Source of the DNA: Planctomycetota bacterium
GTDB lineage: Bacteria; Planctomycetota; Phycisphaerae; WQYP01
DNA: 52,293 bases
NCBI GenBank assembly: GCA_021810145.1
Contig: JAJZJL010000015.1
Location: 1-52,293, forward strand
Direction: 5' to 3'
This document shows positions 16,117 to 25,652 of the stretch, one piece after another. Positions within the stretch are counted from its first letter, which is position 1. Each line of letters starts with the position of its first letter. A program made the translations under genes and the position numbers. The notes under the pieces are model-generated. The model did no database searches. It was not told where the DNA came from and was given only the letters and a program-made list of their open reading frames with translations.

Positions 16117-17931
16117 ATGAAACAGGCTTTAACCGCCTTGAGTAAACGTTCCTGCCGCAAAGTGCTGCACACAACCGTGCCGCTGATTCTTGGATTTGCC
16201 GCTGCCGGCGCGCAGGCTGCGCAACCCACCAATGGCATAGGCAATCCCATGCTGCATAATCCGCAATTACCCCACCTGCAGGTACAAATGACATACAACC
16301 CGCAGCTTACCAAACTATGGTATCAGGCGTTACAGCAGGACTTTCCTGAAGTCATTTCCAAGACCTGCGAAGCTGTTTGCGTGGCGGTTAAAAACAAGGT
16401 GCCTGATATTCAGTCGCTTGTTCCATTGCTGGAGCATCAGGCGGTTTCCAAAGCCGTTCCGGCCGGCGTGCGAACATCGGTCGCCAAGACGCTGGCCTTT
16501 ATGGGCGACAGACATACGGAATCTTTTCTGGCTCATTTAGATGCATCCGCCCCACACGCATTTGCACTGGTGCTTGATCCCATACTGGCAAGATGGCACA
16601 ACGCATCGATGGGTGGCGTATGGCTGGCACGCTTGAAATCGTCAGCCACAACTCCACAGATACGGGCCTCCGCCGCCAGAGCACTTGGTGTCATGCGCGA
16701 CTATCGAGCCGAAACACTGCTGAAAAAAATTGTTGTTAATGCCGAATCGCCACTGATCGTGCGTTTTGCCGCGGCCAAATCACTGGCCATGCTTCACGCA
16801 AGGGGCATGGTGGCGGTAAGTAAAAAGCTGCTGGCAGGCCATCGTCATTTGATGGTGACACGACTGCTTTGCGCTGACGCACTCTCGGCAGCCAATGGCA
16901 CGGCTCAGAGGAAAATTCTTTTGACATTGGCGGCAGATCATAATTCCGCGGTGGCAGCGATTGCCTGGCGGGCATTAATCATTCACGATGTAAATTCACT
17001 GCAGCCTCTGACCGAGCCTATGAGCCGCAATGCGGATCCAACCATTCGCATGCTGGTGGCCAGGGCCTGGCGGTGCATTGGAGGAAATAAATCCATTACC
17101 GGCCTTGGCGCAACACTTAATGATCGGCGGCGCCCCATCCGCTGGTACGCGCGTGATGCCCTGATTTTTCTAGGCTCTGAATCCGGCAGTCGCTCGGCTG
17201 TTATTAACACCTGCCGCACCATCATTCGTGGCCATGAACCGCGAGCGATTAGACAAGCCTGTCTGGTGCTGGGCAAACTTGATGACAAGGCCTCGGCACA
17301 AGATTTTGTTTCACTGTTGGACAATAAAAGCCAAGCGGTTCGATTGGGAGCGGTGGTGGCTCTGCGACGCGTGGCCGTCCGCAATACACTGCCGAAAGTG
17401 CTGACATTTGCCGAAAACACTGCAAAAAGCTCACAATTTGCTTCCGCCAATTTACGTAAGGCCGGCTTTGCCGCTTTGCGGAATGACGATAATCTCCAAC
17501 TCTCGCAGGCATTCCAGTTTTTCGGTCTGATGCATTACCGGCCTGCCCTGCCGGTACTGATACCATGTATTCCGAAAAATGCACCGTATGGCGTAGAAGC
17601 GCGGCAGGCCGCCATATGGGCCATTGGTATGATTGATGATGGTCAAAGTCACCCGCGACTGGCCAATGAATTAGCCGGACGCCTGGACGACATGGAAATG
17701 CCTATTCCGGAATTTGAACAGGTACGTCAAATGTCGGCAATTACGCTGGGACGCATCAAGTCCAAAGCGCACCTGACCGACCTCAACGCATCGTTTTCAT
17801 CCGACGATATCGGATCGTTGTCGCTGGCGTGCCGCTGGGCTATTGGACAAATTACCGGCAAGGTACCCCCTCTGCCTCATGCGACGTCCCTGTTTCAAAC
17901 CGGATTCCTGGTGCCGCTGTCGCAGCACTAG
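16117..17931 (+). CDS. Exported HEAT-repeat protein
   Basis: 604 residues from ATG 16117, which begins a signal peptide (MKQALTALSKRSCRKVLHTT ... AAAGAQAAQ); GTG 16087 and ATG 16090 are in-frame alternatives, and no start has a strong ribosome site. The rest is an array of short helical pairs of HEAT/PBS-lyase type, e.g. IRASAARALGVMRDYRAETL, IVRFAAAKSLAMLHARGM, AIRQACLVLGKLDDKASAQD, VRLGAVVALRRVAVRNTL, each with the Ala-Arg/Ala-Leu spacing of the repeat. Such solenoids usually bind protein partners. It follows the permease gene at close range, so it probably belongs to the same operon and acts outside the cytoplasmic membrane. No enzyme motif seen. Confidence 0.85.
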   Translation: MKQALTALSKRSCRKVLHTTVPLILGFAAAGAQAAQPTNGIGNPMLHNPQLPHLQVQMTYNPQLTKLWYQALQQDFPEVISKTCEAVCVAVKNKVPDIQSLVPLLEHQAVSKAVPAGVRTSVAKTLAFMGDRHTESFLAHLDASAPHAFALVLDPILARWHNASMGGVWLARLKSSATTPQIRASAARALGVMRDYRAETLLKKIVVNAESPLIVRFAAAKSLAMLHARGMVAVSKKLLAGHRHLMVTRLLCADALSAANGTAQRKILLTLAADHNSAVAAIAWRALIIHDVNSLQPLTEPMSRNADPTIRMLVARAWRCIGGNKSITGLGATLNDRRRPIRWYARDALIFLGSESGSRSAVINTCRTIIRGHEPRAIRQACLVLGKLDDKASAQDFVSLLDNKSQAVRLGAVVALRRVAVRNTLPKVLTFAENTAKSSQFASANLRKAGFAALRNDDNLQLSQAFQFFGLMHYRPALPVLIPCIPKNAPYGVEARQAAIWAIGMIDDGQSHPRLANELAGRLDDMEMPIPEFEQVRQMSAITLGRIKSKAHLTDLNASFSSDDIGSLSLACRWAIGQITGKVPPLPHATSLFQTGFLVPLSQH

Positions 17932-17967
17932 CGCGTAATGTGGTTCACCGGCTTAGCATGGCGGAAC

Positions 17968-18858
17968 ATGCGATTAAACATTATCTTTTCCTTGATCATC
18001 ATTGGTGTGCTGCCAGCTTTGACGGGATGCGCGAAATCCACCGAGCGGAAACCACACAGCGGACCGCGCATTGTCAGTACCGATCCATCAGCCACGCAAA
18101 TACTGCTGCAAATCGGTGCGGCGAAAACAATTGTTGGCGTTTCCCCATGGGATAAGCCGCTTCTGCCCAAGTCCATGCGCCATCTGCCCGTTGTGGGCGG
18201 ATACCTGAATCTCGACGAAGAATTGGTGCTGCAACTTTCACCGACGGCTCTGATTCTCCAGCAATCTCCGCAACGCATTGCACCGGGAATTATTTCGATG
18301 ACCAGGCAAAATGGCATTCGTCTGGTTAATATCCGCATCAATACATTTCACGAGCTTTTTACCACCGCCCGAACCCTCGGCAGCATCAGCGGATGTCAGA
18401 AGCAGGCGGCGGCGGCGATAACCCGGCTCAAATCGGAGTTGAGCATTCTGGCACAAAGTCGGCCCCAAAAACCGCCCCGTGTGGTATATATCATTTCTAC
18501 CAGACCGATAATGGTCGTGGGTGCGGATAATTTTATGGATCAGGAAATAAATCTCGCCGGTGGAATCAACGTAGCGGAACGCTGCGGTGACGGATTCCCC
18601 ACGATCACGCGCGAAACACTGGCGCGTCTGAATCCGCAGGTGCTCCTGATTTCCAAGCCTGGCGAACGCGCGACGTCCGGACCGAGTGATCCACGGCTTC
18701 AACCGTGGTTGAAGTTGCCCGTTGCCGCGGCCGTCCACCATCGTGTGGATTTAATAACATCCCCGCAGGCACAGATGCTCACGCTCAAGGTTTACCGCCT
18801 GATTCGCCGGTTGCGCACCATAATTTTTGCCGCACCAAATGCCGGGGGTGGACGATGA
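17968..18858 (+). CDS. ABC importer substrate-binding lipoprotein (BtuF/FhuD type)
   Basis: 296-residue lipoprotein; from ATG 17968 the signal peptide ends in the lipobox LTGC (Cys21). ATG 17938 is in frame but adds only an uncharacteristic ten residues. The mature part has the helical-backbone binding-protein pattern: RIVSTDPSATQILLQIGA near the start, GVSPWD, VGGYLNLDEELVLQLSPTAL, then RVVYIISTRPIMVVGADNFMDQEINLAGGINVA. This family captures cobalamin, haem or ferric siderophores for a BtuCD-type importer. The next two genes supply permease and ATPase. No riboswitch or Fur box was recognised upstream, so the ligand stays open. Confidence 0.92.
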   Translation: MRLNIIFSLIIIGVLPALTGCAKSTERKPHSGPRIVSTDPSATQILLQIGAAKTIVGVSPWDKPLLPKSMRHLPVVGGYLNLDEELVLQLSPTALILQQSPQRIAPGIISMTRQNGIRLVNIRINTFHELFTTARTLGSISGCQKQAAAAITRLKSELSILAQSRPQKPPRVVYIISTRPIMVVGADNFMDQEINLAGGINVAERCGDGFPTITRETLARLNPQVLLISKPGERATSGPSDPRLQPWLKLPVAAAVHHRVDLITSPQAQMLTLKVYRLIRRLRTIIFAAPNAGGGR

Positions 18859-19889
18859 AAGCCGTGAATCCATCAAGGTTGACGGTTATTGCCCTTGTGG
18901 GCGTGCTATTGACCGCATTGATATTTGTGATGTGTCTGGCATGCGGACCGGGGGCTCCTGGCCAGCGCACGATTTCTTTCGGCTTTCCCGAAATGGCGAT
19001 TCTGCAATTGCGCCTTACGCGTGTCGAGGCGGCGGCGGTCGCGGGCACCGCACTGGGTTTGGCGGGCGTGTTGCTGCAAGGATTGCTGCGAAATCCATTG
19101 GCAGATCCATTTGTTCTGGGAATTTCCAGCGGGTCAACCGTGGGTGTTATGATCTGGATTGTTTTTGGCCAGGCCCTGGAACAGTCTTTCACCGGAAGCC
19201 CATGGATGGAGAATCTGTTTAACAATGGTCAAACCATACCGGCACTGATCGGTGCGGTTGTGGCCACATGGCTGGTTTTTCTGTTGGGGCGGCGGCGAGG
19301 CGGCATGCTGGATCCGATGACGTTGATACTTTCCGGGGTCATTATCAGCACCATTGGTGGAGCTTTGGTGATGTTGCTTAACAATCTGGTTCCTTATGGC
19401 GCGAGAACGGATATTTTGAACTACATGTTCGGTTACATCAGTGAAGGAACATCTCATACGCTGATACTGGCGGCATGTATCTCTCTGGTATTGGCATGGA
19501 CTGGCGCACTGGCGCTGGGTGGTGCAATGAATATCGCGTCTTTTTCCGATGCTGAAGCCCATAGTCTGGGAATTGAATTAAGTTCTCTGCGATTGTCGGC
19601 CTTTGCTTTGGCGGCCTTGGCAACCGCTGCCTCCATTACCGTGGCCGGCCCCATTGGATTTGTTGGTTTGATCTGTCCGCATGTGTGTCGCGGAATTTTC
19701 GGACCCGATCATCGACAATTGCTTATAACCAGTCCGCTTCTGGCGGCCATATTTCTGATGGTTTCGGATACGTTTGTCCGCTGCACCGGCGCTTACTTTA
19801 ACGGGGAACTGCCGGTAGGTGTTATTACGGCATTATGCGGCGGCCCGTTTTTTCTTTATCTGCTGAATCGCCGGCGAACATGGATGTAA
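18855..19889 (+). CDS. FecCD/BtuC family permease
   Basis: 344-residue polytopic permease of the iron-siderophore/cobalamin class. ATG 18855 overlaps the preceding stop (ATGA), which settles the start although the frame is open from 18705. Family motifs are LRLTRVEAAAVAGTALGLAGVLLQGLLRNPLADPF split over helix two and the GISSGSTVG loop, and AGPIGFVGLICPHVCR near residue 265, the coupling region that contacts the ATPase. About ten hydrophobic segments are visible. It is the channel of the importer formed with its two neighbours. Confidence 0.95.
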   Translation: MKAVNPSRLTVIALVGVLLTALIFVMCLACGPGAPGQRTISFGFPEMAILQLRLTRVEAAAVAGTALGLAGVLLQGLLRNPLADPFVLGISSGSTVGVMIWIVFGQALEQSFTGSPWMENLFNNGQTIPALIGAVVATWLVFLLGRRRGGMLDPMTLILSGVIISTIGGALVMLLNNLVPYGARTDILNYMFGYISEGTSHTLILAACISLVLAWTGALALGGAMNIASFSDAEAHSLGIELSSLRLSAFALAALATAASITVAGPIGFVGLICPHVCRGIFGPDHRQLLITSPLLAAIFLMVSDTFVRCTGAYFNGELPVGVITALCGGPFFLYLLNRRRTWM

Positions 19890-19905
19890 TACGTCGCGGA
19901 TACAT

Positions 19906-20745
19906 ATGCATATACACAGTAGACAGTCTGACCTTCCATCCGATGCACCGCCAGGTGGCCTTGTGCTGGAGGCGACCCATTTGACGTTCCAATACGCCGG
20001 CGGCAAAACAGCCGTTGATGATGTCACCGTGCCATTTTATGCCGGTGAATTGGCGATGATTGTTGGTCCAAACGGTTCCGGTAAATCCACACTCCTGCAA
20101 CTGCTTTTGGGCCACCTCACACCAAGCGGCGGAACAATCACCGTCCATGAGCAAAACATAACAGATCTGCATCCATTGCAGCGCGCCGCGCTGCTGTCTT
20201 ACGTTCCACAATCGCCGCAGGTAAGCTTTGCGTACAGCGTTCAGGAGATTGTTGCAATGGGACTCTGGGCCCATCAGCGCCGTGAGCCGGGATTGTCGGT
20301 GTTAAAAGCCGATCAGCCGATGTTGGACCGAATGGTTCAAGCCATGTGGGATTTGGATATACACGCGCTGGCCCAACGCACTTATGATGAACTGTCAGCC
20401 GGAGAACGGCAGCGTGTGGCCATTGCCAGAGCTCTGGTGCAGGACACGCCGATTATGCTGCTGGACGAACCCACAGCGGCACTGGATGTATGGCATCAAT
20501 TGGAATTATTGGATCATCTAAAGGCATTGGCGCGGGACCGGAAAAAAGCGATCATCTGGGTTACACATGATTTAAATCATGCCCGCACGAATGCAAATCG
20601 AGTCTTGATCATGCACGAAGGGAAATTGGCCGCGCACGGCCAGGCGGATCAGGTCCTGACCGCTGAGATACTGGAACCCATTTACCGTGTTCATGTCACG
20701 CTCCGCAATGATCATTTGCTTTTTTCCCGATTTCCCGGGCATTAA
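19906..20745 (+). CDS. ABC importer ATP-binding protein (BtuD/FecE type)
   Basis: 279-residue ATPase energising the permease upstream. Walker A is MIVGPNGSGKSTLLQLLLG, the signature ELSAGERQRVAIARALV, Walker B PIMLLDEPTAALDV, and the switch histidine is in IIWVTHDLNHA. The Y-loop region is VPQSPQVSFAYSVQEIVAMG, typical for siderophore/cobalamin importers. It follows the permease by 16 bp. An N-terminal extension of about 20 residues (MHIHSRQSDLPSDAPPGG) precedes the ATPase core. This completes a three-gene uptake operon; no outer-membrane receptor is in the window. Confidence 0.95.
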   Translation: MHIHSRQSDLPSDAPPGGLVLEATHLTFQYAGGKTAVDDVTVPFYAGELAMIVGPNGSGKSTLLQLLLGHLTPSGGTITVHEQNITDLHPLQRAALLSYVPQSPQVSFAYSVQEIVAMGLWAHQRREPGLSVLKADQPMLDRMVQAMWDLDIHALAQRTYDELSAGERQRVAIARALVQDTPIMLLDEPTAALDVWHQLELLDHLKALARDRKKAIIWVTHDLNHARTNANRVLIMHEGKLAAHGQADQVLTAEILEPIYRVHVTLRNDHLLFSRFPGH

Positions 20746-20992
20746 ATTGCCACATTCGGGTCTTTACTCAATATTCGAATTATCTCCGCAATCGCTTTAA
20801 GGGCGTTTTGGATCGGACGGTGATAACAGCACCGACCGATAGCCACCCCGGAAAGCGACGAACACATAAGCCATTTCCACGCAACAGATTCGTTAAAAAC
20901 AGCCATTTCAGCAGCCCAGGTACCGGCACAGCGGTCATTTGACCCCGATCCATCGCTATCCAAATTCACATTTCGCGCTTATAAATGACGGC

Positions 20993-21607
20993 ATGAATAT
21001 CTGGGATACACGATACAGCCAACCGGGACAGGCATATGGCACACAGCCAAACGATTTTCTTCGCGAACACTTTACCACCATACCGATGGGCCGCGTTTTG
21101 AGCCTGTGCGAGGGCGAAGGACGCAACGCCGTATTTCTGGCAAGCCAAGGCTATAGCGTACTGGCCGTGGATGCGTCGCGTGTGGGAATGCAAAACGCGG
21201 AAGCTCTGGCACAGCGGCAAAACGTAAAGCTACAAACGGAAGTTTCGGACATGACCACCTACACGATTCAACCGAATGGCTGGGATGGCATTGTTCTCAT
21301 TTTTGCGCATCTGCCGCAGTTAATAAGGCAACGGATCTATCGTCAGGTGATCAGGGGGTTACGTCCTGAAGGGGTATTACTGTTGGAATCTTATGGCCCG
21401 GATCAATTGAAATTCAAAACCGGTGGGCCAAAGGATATCGATATGCTTCCGTCGTTGGCGCAACTTCGAATCGAACTTGCCGGCCTGGACTTTATTCTTG
21501 CGCGGGAGATGGAGCGTGAAGTTCTCGAAGGCACTTTTCACACCGGACTCGGAGCGGTTGTGCAAATAATTGGCCGCCGCACTAAGTCTCTGCAGGACAA
21601 CGCTTAA
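20993..21607 (+). CDS. SAM-dependent methyltransferase (TehB-like)
   Basis: 204-residue class I methyltransferase. It starts MNIWDTRYSQPGQAYGTQPN, the family opening (WDxRY....AYG..PN) also seen in tellurite-resistance-type methyltransferases, so ATG 20993 is preferred to an in-frame TTG 54 bp upstream. The SAM-binding motif I is RVLSLCEGEGRNAVFLAS and motif II contains VLAVDASRVGMQ. WDGIVLIFAHLP and PEGVLLLESYGPDQL follow at the usual spacing. The substrate is unknown. It stands alone in a gap between the importer operon and the ast operon; the 247 bp upstream hold no recognised element. Confidence 0.85.
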   Translation: MNIWDTRYSQPGQAYGTQPNDFLREHFTTIPMGRVLSLCEGEGRNAVFLASQGYSVLAVDASRVGMQNAEALAQRQNVKLQTEVSDMTTYTIQPNGWDGIVLIFAHLPQLIRQRIYRQVIRGLRPEGVLLLESYGPDQLKFKTGGPKDIDMLPSLAQLRIELAGLDFILAREMEREVLEGTFHTGLGAVVQIIGRRTKSLQDNA

Positions 21608-21754
21608 TAGCGTTAAATCACCATCCCCTTGCCAACGTCCGCACATCTGGCCGGCGGCCAATAACCATGCCTGAACCCAATCCCGTTGCGACCTGTGCCA
21701 AATTAGTCGATACAATAGACAGGGGCAAGTGACAGGATGGATCGGAGGTTCGTT

Positions 21755-23146
21755 ATGACGGCCTTAATTTCAGAACAGTTGGCAACAGATCCACGGGTGC
21801 TTCAGGCGCGCGAACTTTTAGCCATGGCATTGCGCGATCATCAAAGTAAACTTATCGGCGTCAAGGTTCCGGATCCAGGCCGCGCCATTGAATACGCGAA
21901 GCTTATTGCGGAATTTTCCTGCGCCCGGGCAGGCGGGCTGTATTTTCCATATCTCGGCAGTGGCATAGGGCATGGTTCCCTGGTGGAACTCGCGGATGGA
22001 AGCGTGAAATATGATTTCATCAGCGGCATTGGCGTGCACTTTCTGGGGCATGGAAATCCCCAACTTTTGCAAAGTGGCATCTCCGCAGCGCTTTCGGATA
22101 CCGTCATGCAGGGAAACCTGCAGCAGAACAGCGACGCAGCAAGCGTTGCTTCGCAATTGCTGCAACTCGCGAGAAGTTCCGGATCAAAACTCGAGCATTG
22201 CTTTCTGACCAGCAGCGGAGCCATGGCCAATGAAAACGCGCTGAAAGTTATGTTCCAGCACAAGCCCGGCAGTTCACGCATAATAGCCTTTGAGCATGGC
22301 TTCTGCGGACGAACCATGGCCCTGGCCCAAATAACGGATAAACCGCAATACCGCGTTGGATTGCCAACTACATTAGCCGTGGACTATGTTCCTTTTTTTG
22401 ATGCCAGTGATCCGAAGGGCAGTATAACCAAAACGGTTAATGCCCTGCGTAAGCATCTGGCGCGATATCCTGGCCAGCATGCCGCAATGTGTATCGAACT
22501 GATTTTGGGAGAAGGCGGATATTGGGTTGGAGATCATGAGTTTTTCACCGCCATATTGACCGAACTGAAAGCCAACAGTGTGGCCATCTGGTTTGATGAG
22601 ATCCAGACATTCGGCCGTACCAGCCGGCCGTTTGCTTTTGAACATTTTGATCTTGCGGCATGGCCGGATGTGGTGACCGTGGGCAAACTCACTCAACTTT
22701 GTGCGACGTTATTTACCGCGGCATTTAAACCGCAGCCCGGCCTGTTGAGTCAAACATTCACGGCTTCGGCATCAGCGATTGCCGCAGCGGGAGTAATTCT
22801 CACGATGATGAGCCGGCCCGATCTCTTTGGTCCGGATGGCCAAAACATGCGTGTGCATCGGATGATAACGCAGCGTCTGAAGGCGATTTCCGAGCGGCAC
22901 CCCCAGTTATTGCATGGCCCCTTTGGGATTGGAGCCATGATCGCATTGACCCCGTTGGACGGTTCGGAAGCCAAAGTGAAACAGGTTCTCAAGCACTTGT
23001 TCGACCGGGGCGTGATCGCCTTTTATGCCGGCAATAAACCGGCACGGATTCGCATGTTACCACCGGTTCCAGTTGTAACTGAGAATGACATTGAAACGGT
23101 TTGTCATATTCTGGAGTCCACGCTTCTGGCTTGTGCCGGCAACTAA
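21755..23146 (+). CDS. Class III aminotransferase of the ast operon (lysine-6-aminotransferase-like active site)
   Basis: 463-residue pyridoxal-phosphate enzyme; GGAGG six bases before ATG 21755 fixes the start (ATG 21737 is too early). The cofactor aspartate is in IWFDEIQTFGRT and the Schiff-base lysine is Lys311 in VTVGKLTQLCATLF. The GK-TQ-C stretch resembles L-lysine 6-aminotransferases rather than the glycine-rich GKG.GGG of AstC/ArgD. The context, followed by astA and astD, suggests it acts as the succinylornithine aminotransferase (AstC role) of arginine breakdown, but an ornithine or lysine transaminase role is possible. A promoter-like TACAAT lies near 21713. Confidence 0.85.
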   Translation: MTALISEQLATDPRVLQARELLAMALRDHQSKLIGVKVPDPGRAIEYAKLIAEFSCARAGGLYFPYLGSGIGHGSLVELADGSVKYDFISGIGVHFLGHGNPQLLQSGISAALSDTVMQGNLQQNSDAASVASQLLQLARSSGSKLEHCFLTSSGAMANENALKVMFQHKPGSSRIIAFEHGFCGRTMALAQITDKPQYRVGLPTTLAVDYVPFFDASDPKGSITKTVNALRKHLARYPGQHAAMCIELILGEGGYWVGDHEFFTAILTELKANSVAIWFDEIQTFGRTSRPFAFEHFDLAAWPDVVTVGKLTQLCATLFTAAFKPQPGLLSQTFTASASAIAAAGVILTMMSRPDLFGPDGQNMRVHRMITQRLKAISERHPQLLHGPFGIGAMIALTPLDGSEAKVKQVLKHLFDRGVIAFYAGNKPARIRMLPPVPVVTENDIETVCHILESTLLACAGN

Positions 23147-23158
23147 TGGAGGATGGCT

Positions 23159-24193
23159 ATGGTTTTTGTCCGACCGATTCGCGCCGCCGATCTCGACGCC
23201 CTTCTTGAATTAGCCGGCCAAACCGGCTATGGCATGACGACCTTGCCACCAGACCGTGCGGTATTACAACGGCGCATCGAAGAAAGCGAATTGGCCTTCA
23301 GCATGAAAGTTACAAAGCCGCGGGGAGAGACTTATCTTTTTGTGCTGGAAGATACTCAACAGCAGCGTGCGGTGGGTGTGTGCGGCATTGTATCCAAGGT
23401 GGGAGGATTTGATCCGTTCTACAGTTACCGCCTCCGCCATGAACGCCATTGCAGCGCTATGTTGAAGGTGGATAAAAACATCCCCGTATTGGAATTGACC
23501 GTCAACTATGATGGCCCGGCGATTGTCGGCAGCCTTTTTCTTTTGCCCCATTTCCGTAAAAACGGCAATGGTCGGTTTTTATCGCTGGTTCGGTTTCTTT
23601 TCATGGCGCAATGTCCCGAACGTTTTGATCCGCACGTGATCGCAGAAATGCGCGGCGAAATTGATCCGCAAGGCCGCTCTGCGTTTTGGGAGGCCGTAGG
23701 CCGACATTTTTTTGATGTGGATTTTCCGCAGGCTGATTATCTCACAATGGCCGATAAGGAATTTATCGCCAACCTGATGCCCAAATATCCACTGTATATT
23801 CCGCTTCTGCCGCCGGCAGCCCAACAGGTAATCGGTAAAGTGCATCCAGATACGCAGCCAGCCTTGCGAATTCTTACCGACGAGGGATTCACATTCGAAC
23901 AGCTCGTTGATATTTTTGAAGCCGGTGCTGTCTACGGCTGCGATGTAAGCAGGATTCGTGCCGTGCGCGAGAGCCGCGAGGCAATTTTTACCGGCCCCTC
24001 TTCAATGACATTGGGTTCCAGCGATTGGTTGGTAAGCAATGCCAGCATGACATTTCGGGCGTGTAAGACGGCAATGGAAATTGTCGATGACCGGGCCATT
24101 AAGTTGGAGAGCCAAGCGGCAGAAATGCTTAATATTCGGCCCGGTGATAAAGTACGGTACGTCTCACTGCGGCCGGGCGGGGAAAAACCATGA
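23159..24193 (+). CDS. astA: Arginine N-succinyltransferase
   Basis: 344 residues; transfers succinyl from succinyl-CoA to the alpha-amino group of arginine (or ornithine), opening the AST pathway. GGAGG six bases before ATG 23159 selects it over the ATG two codons earlier. The family start VRPIRAADLDALLELA and TGYGMTTLPPD, the GGFDPFYSYR segment, and the C-terminal QAAEMLNIRPGDKVRYVSLRP are all present, and length equals the family norm. It is 12 bp after the aminotransferase stop and overlaps astD by an ATGA junction, so the three form one operon. Confidence 0.94.
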   Translation: MVFVRPIRAADLDALLELAGQTGYGMTTLPPDRAVLQRRIEESELAFSMKVTKPRGETYLFVLEDTQQQRAVGVCGIVSKVGGFDPFYSYRLRHERHCSAMLKVDKNIPVLELTVNYDGPAIVGSLFLLPHFRKNGNGRFLSLVRFLFMAQCPERFDPHVIAEMRGEIDPQGRSAFWEAVGRHFFDVDFPQADYLTMADKEFIANLMPKYPLYIPLLPPAAQQVIGKVHPDTQPALRILTDEGFTFEQLVDIFEAGAVYGCDVSRIRAVRESREAIFTGPSSMTLGSSDWLVSNASMTFRACKTAMEIVDDRAIKLESQAAEMLNIRPGDKVRYVSLRPGGEKP

Positions 24194-25647
24194 ATGTTTA
24201 TCAAGGCACATTGTTAATCGGAAGCAACCGTCCGATTGGCCGGGCAGAAGCGATGGAATCACATTGTCCATGGGATAACACCCTGCTCTGGCAGGGCGCG
24301 GCGGCATCCAAAGATCAAATCGATGAGGCGGTGGCAGCGGCTCGGCAGGCACTGCCCGGATGGCTCGAGACCGATAGAGCACGGATTGCCGCAGACTTTG
24401 CAGCCTTGCTCAAGACCAGAGCGGAGGAAATGGCCCGGATTATTGCAATGGAAACATCCCGCCCTTTGTGGGAAACCCGCACTGAAGTTGCCTCTATGAT
24501 TGCAAAACTCAATTACAGCTTAACAGCCCAGAGCCAGCGCCGCGCTGAAACGCGCGTCAATACGGGCGATGCAACGGCCATTACGCGATTCAAGCCGCAC
24601 GGTGCGGCGGCTGTTTTCGGACCCTTCAATATGCCGGGGCACCTGCCCAATGGGCACATTATTCCCGCGTTGCTGGCAGGCAATACCGTTATATTTAAAC
24701 CCAGTGAGAAAACACCACATACGGGCGAATTCATGTGTCGCCTCTGGCAGGAGGCGGGGCTTCCCGCCGGGGTGCTGAACCTGGTTCAGGGAGGAAGTGC
24801 GGCTGGCGGAGCATTGGCCAACCACGCGGATATTGATGCCATTTTCTTTACTGGATCGGTTACAACGGGACAGGCTTTGATGCGACTGCAAACGCGATTT
24901 CCACACCGTATGCTGGCATTGGAAATGGGCGGGAACAATCCTCTGGTGGTTTTTGATTGCTCCAACCACAGAGCAGCCGCCTACACGGCCCTTACCTCCG
25001 CCTTTCTCACCGCCGGCCAGCGCTGCACCTGCGCCCGAAGATTAATCGTCGGCCCGGCGGATATCGCAATAATTCCCGAACTTGCTTCCATGGCGCAGCG
25101 CCTGCGCATCGGCGGTCCGCTGGATACACCTGAACCCTTCATAGGCGCGTTAATTTCCTCGCGCGCCGCCAACGATGTGCTGGCCGCGCAGGACCGACTT
25201 TTGGCCGCGGGTGGCGCAGATATACTTAAGGCCGTTGCGGTAACCGACCATCCCGCCGCCCTTTCCCCCGGAATAATTGATGTTACAGATGTGCGAAACC
25301 GACCGGATGCGGAAATTTTCGGCCCGCTGCTGCAGGTCATTCGCGTGGAGGATTTTCCTTCCGCCATAAATGAAGCCAACAATACCCGCTTCGGTTTATC
25401 GGCATCGCTGTTAACCGATCGCCGCGAACGCTTCGAGCAGTTCTTTCGTCACGTCCACGCCGGAGTGATTAACTGGAATCGCCCGACCAACGGGGCCAGC
25501 AGCGCATTACCATTTGGAGGCGTCGGAATTAGTGGGAACCATCGTCCGGGCGGGGCGTGGGCTGCGGATTATTGTTCGTACCCCATTGCTTCGATGGAGA
25601 CCGAAAAGCTTACCATGCCGGAAAAGACGGCCCCGGGAGTGTTCTAA
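24190..25647 (+). CDS. astD: N-succinylglutamate 5-semialdehyde dehydrogenase
   Basis: 485-residue NAD-dependent aldehyde dehydrogenase oxidising N-succinylglutamate semialdehyde to N-succinylglutamate. Catalytic Cys279 is in AGQRCTCARRLIV and the general-base Glu245 in LALEMGGNNPLVV; the cofactor loop is FFTGSVTTGQAL. The FGPFNMPGHLPNGHIIPALL segment is characteristic of AstD. ATG 24190 overlaps the astA stop. The two remaining AST enzymes, AstB (succinylarginine dihydrolase) and AstE (succinylglutamate desuccinylase), are not in the window. The stop lies five bases from the end of the convergent GH36 gene, leaving no room for a separate terminator. Confidence 0.94.
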   Translation: MNVYQGTLLIGSNRPIGRAEAMESHCPWDNTLLWQGAAASKDQIDEAVAAARQALPGWLETDRARIAADFAALLKTRAEEMARIIAMETSRPLWETRTEVASMIAKLNYSLTAQSQRRAETRVNTGDATAITRFKPHGAAAVFGPFNMPGHLPNGHIIPALLAGNTVIFKPSEKTPHTGEFMCRLWQEAGLPAGVLNLVQGGSAAGGALANHADIDAIFFTGSVTTGQALMRLQTRFPHRMLALEMGGNNPLVVFDCSNHRAAAYTALTSAFLTAGQRCTCARRLIVGPADIAIIPELASMAQRLRIGGPLDTPEPFIGALISSRAANDVLAAQDRLLAAGGADILKAVAVTDHPAALSPGIIDVTDVRNRPDAEIFGPLLQVIRVEDFPSAINEANNTRFGLSASLLTDRRERFEQFFRHVHAGVINWNRPTNGASSALPFGGVGISGNHRPGGAWAADYCSYPIASMETEKLTMPEKTAPGVF

Positions 25648-25652
25648 GGGCT

